In this document: positions 63,225-64,000 of the stretch, piece after piece | Numbering within the stretch: the stretch's first letter is position 1 | Layout: the number at the start of each line of letters is the position of its first letter | The notes under the pieces: model-generated | What the model was told of the DNA's origin: nothing | What the model saw: the letters and a program-made list of their open reading frames with translations, nothing else | The model's database searches: none | Position numbers and translations under genes: made by a program | Source: Nitrosarchaeum sp. | Lineage (GTDB): Archaea; Thermoproteota; Nitrososphaeria; Nitrososphaerales; Nitrosopumilaceae | DNA: 64,000 nucleotides | Assembly: GCA_023265135.1 (NCBI GenBank) | Contig: JAHFUM010000001.1 | Span: 155,632 to 219,631 of the forward strand | Reading direction: 5' to 3'

Positions 63225-64000
63225 ATGCATGTTAGATTTTTAAAAAATTCAAATGAATTAATTTGTAAAGGAATTTCTTTTTCTAAAAAAAATAATTTTA
63301 ATAAGGCAATATTATACTTTGATAAGGTTCTAGAAATAGATGCAAATAATGTTGATGGGTTGTTACATAAAGGATTGGCTCTTAAAGAACTTGGAAGAAA
63401 TGAAGAAGCTATCGCAAGTTTTGATAAAGTTTTAGAGACAGAATCAAATAACTCTATTGCATTATACAACAAAGGACTTGCATTAGGTAAGCTTGGAAGA
63501 AATGAAGAATCAAAATTATGTATTGATAAATCTATTAACATAAAATATAATGATTCAATAAATTTGTATGCTGCGGGTAACGAACTTAAAAAATCTGGTA
63601 GATATGATGAAGCACTTTCTTGCTATACCAAATCTTTAGAAAACGATCCAAATAATGCTGATGTATTAACTGCAAAGGGTTTTGTACTTGATTTACTTGG
63701 AATGCCACCAAAAAGTGTTATATTTTTTTTTGACAAAGCTTTACAAATTGATCCAAATAATGCTGAATCTCACCTTCACAAAGGTTTCGTATACAATAGA
63801 ATAGGAAAATATCATGAAGCAATAGCATGTTTTGACAAAGCATTGGAAATTGAACCTGACAATGTTCGTACATTGTATAGTAAAGGGGTAACCCTACATT
63901 TTTTAAAAAAATATGAAGAGGCTATTTCATATTGCAATAAAGCCTTGGAAATTAATCCCAGACATGTAAAGGCATTATCTACAATGGTTTGGATTTTAGC
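63225..64000 (+). CDS. Tetratricopeptide-repeat protein (partial, runs off window)
   Basis: The ATG at 63225 opens a frame that stays open to the window end (about 258 residues seen). It is built of 34-residue TPR units with the usual pattern, for example ALKELGRNEEAIASFDKVLE, GRYDEALSCYTKSLENDP and GKYHEAIACFDKALEIEP. TPR arrays serve as protein-binding scaffolds. One unit (LGMPPKSVIFFFDKAL) is less regular. The C-terminal part is missing. Confidence 0.88.
   Translation, partial: MHVRFLKNSNELICKGISFSKKNNFNKAILYFDKVLEIDANNVDGLLHKGLALKELGRNEEAIASFDKVLETESNNSIALYNKGLALGKLGRNEESKLCIDKSINIKYNDSINLYAAGNELKKSGRYDEALSCYTKSLENDPNNADVLTAKGFVLDLLGMPPKSVIFFFDKALQIDPNNAESHLHKGFVYNRIGKYHEAIACFDKALEIEPDNVRTLYSKGVTLHFLKKYEEAISYCNKALEINPRHVKALSTMVWIL

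Overview
The window is a dense, AT-rich stretch of an ammonia-oxidising archaeon (Nitrososphaerota), most likely a member of the Nitrosopumilales such as Nitrosopumilus or Nitrosarchaeum. The evidence is an archaeal information-processing gene set (MCM, GINS, Hel308, RFC, Alba, aIF6, aIF5B, L7Ae, S28e, L24e, L37e, LSm, archease), a 4-hydroxybutyryl-CoA dehydratase next to an ADP-forming acyl-CoA synthetase (the 3-hydroxypropionate/4-hydroxybutyrate CO2 fixation cycle), a cupredoxin, and a urease cluster. Many genes look leaderless, with a TATA-like box about 25-30 bases before the start codon. No insertion sequence, integrase, CRISPR array or prophage was recognised. The window cuts one gene at each end: rfcL on the left and a TPR protein on the right.

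Layout. 1-6.3 kb: RFC large subunit, an inositol-phosphatase-family enzyme, a flavin reductase, a DUF1059-like small protein, a degenerate glutamyl-tRNA reductase paralog and an Ala-rich coiled-coil protein. 6.4-16.4 kb: tRNAs Asp, Lys, Ala and Pro, argH, an Fe-S assembly factor, the four succinate dehydrogenase genes, a PadR regulator with a palindromic operator, a PrpB-like lyase, Alba, a HEAT protein and a second flavin reductase. 16.5-20.8 kb: a lysine-rich peptide, a branched-chain aminotransferase, and a sugar-nucleotide/lipid-linked glycan group. 20.8-26.6 kb: hel308-mcm-gins23 divergent from rfcS. 26.7-30.0 kb: twin ferredoxins with a shared operator, aIF6 and HisRS. 30.5-41.5 kb: archease, a repeat-bearing surface protein, thioredoxin, the ribosomal/NDK/aIF5B operon, a phosphohexomutase, a PurU-like protein, creatininase, LSm-L37e and RpiA. 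41.5-48.8 kb: cupredoxin, a hydantoinase-like amidohydrolase, a surface sugar dehydrogenase, zinc-ribbon proteins, thioredoxin and signal peptidase. 48.9-53.7 kb: carbon fixation pair, RNase HI and membrane proteins. 53.9-61.5 kb: nitrogen island. 61.7-64 kb: lineage-specific small proteins and a TPR protein.

The most interesting part is the nitrogen island. UreABC and UreEFGH lie in two divergent operons. Next to them is a compact three-gene operon: a ureohydrolase (agmatinase/guanidinase family), a divergent second urease-gamma (UreA-like) protein overlapping it by 4 bases, and a His-rich NicO nickel transporter. Read together, a guanidino compound would be cleaved to urea, nickel would be imported, and urease would release ammonia and CO2 for an organism living on ammonia oxidation and CO2 fixation. 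The substrate of the ureohydrolase and the job of the UreA-like protein cannot be settled from sequence alone.

Other points: the GluTR-like protein has lost the catalytic Cys and a conserved His; both ferredoxin promoters carry the same inverted repeat at the same spacing; six GATC sites crowd the mcm/rfcS divergent promoter; and two exported proteins share a C-terminal module that starts with a GGGCLIATA motif.
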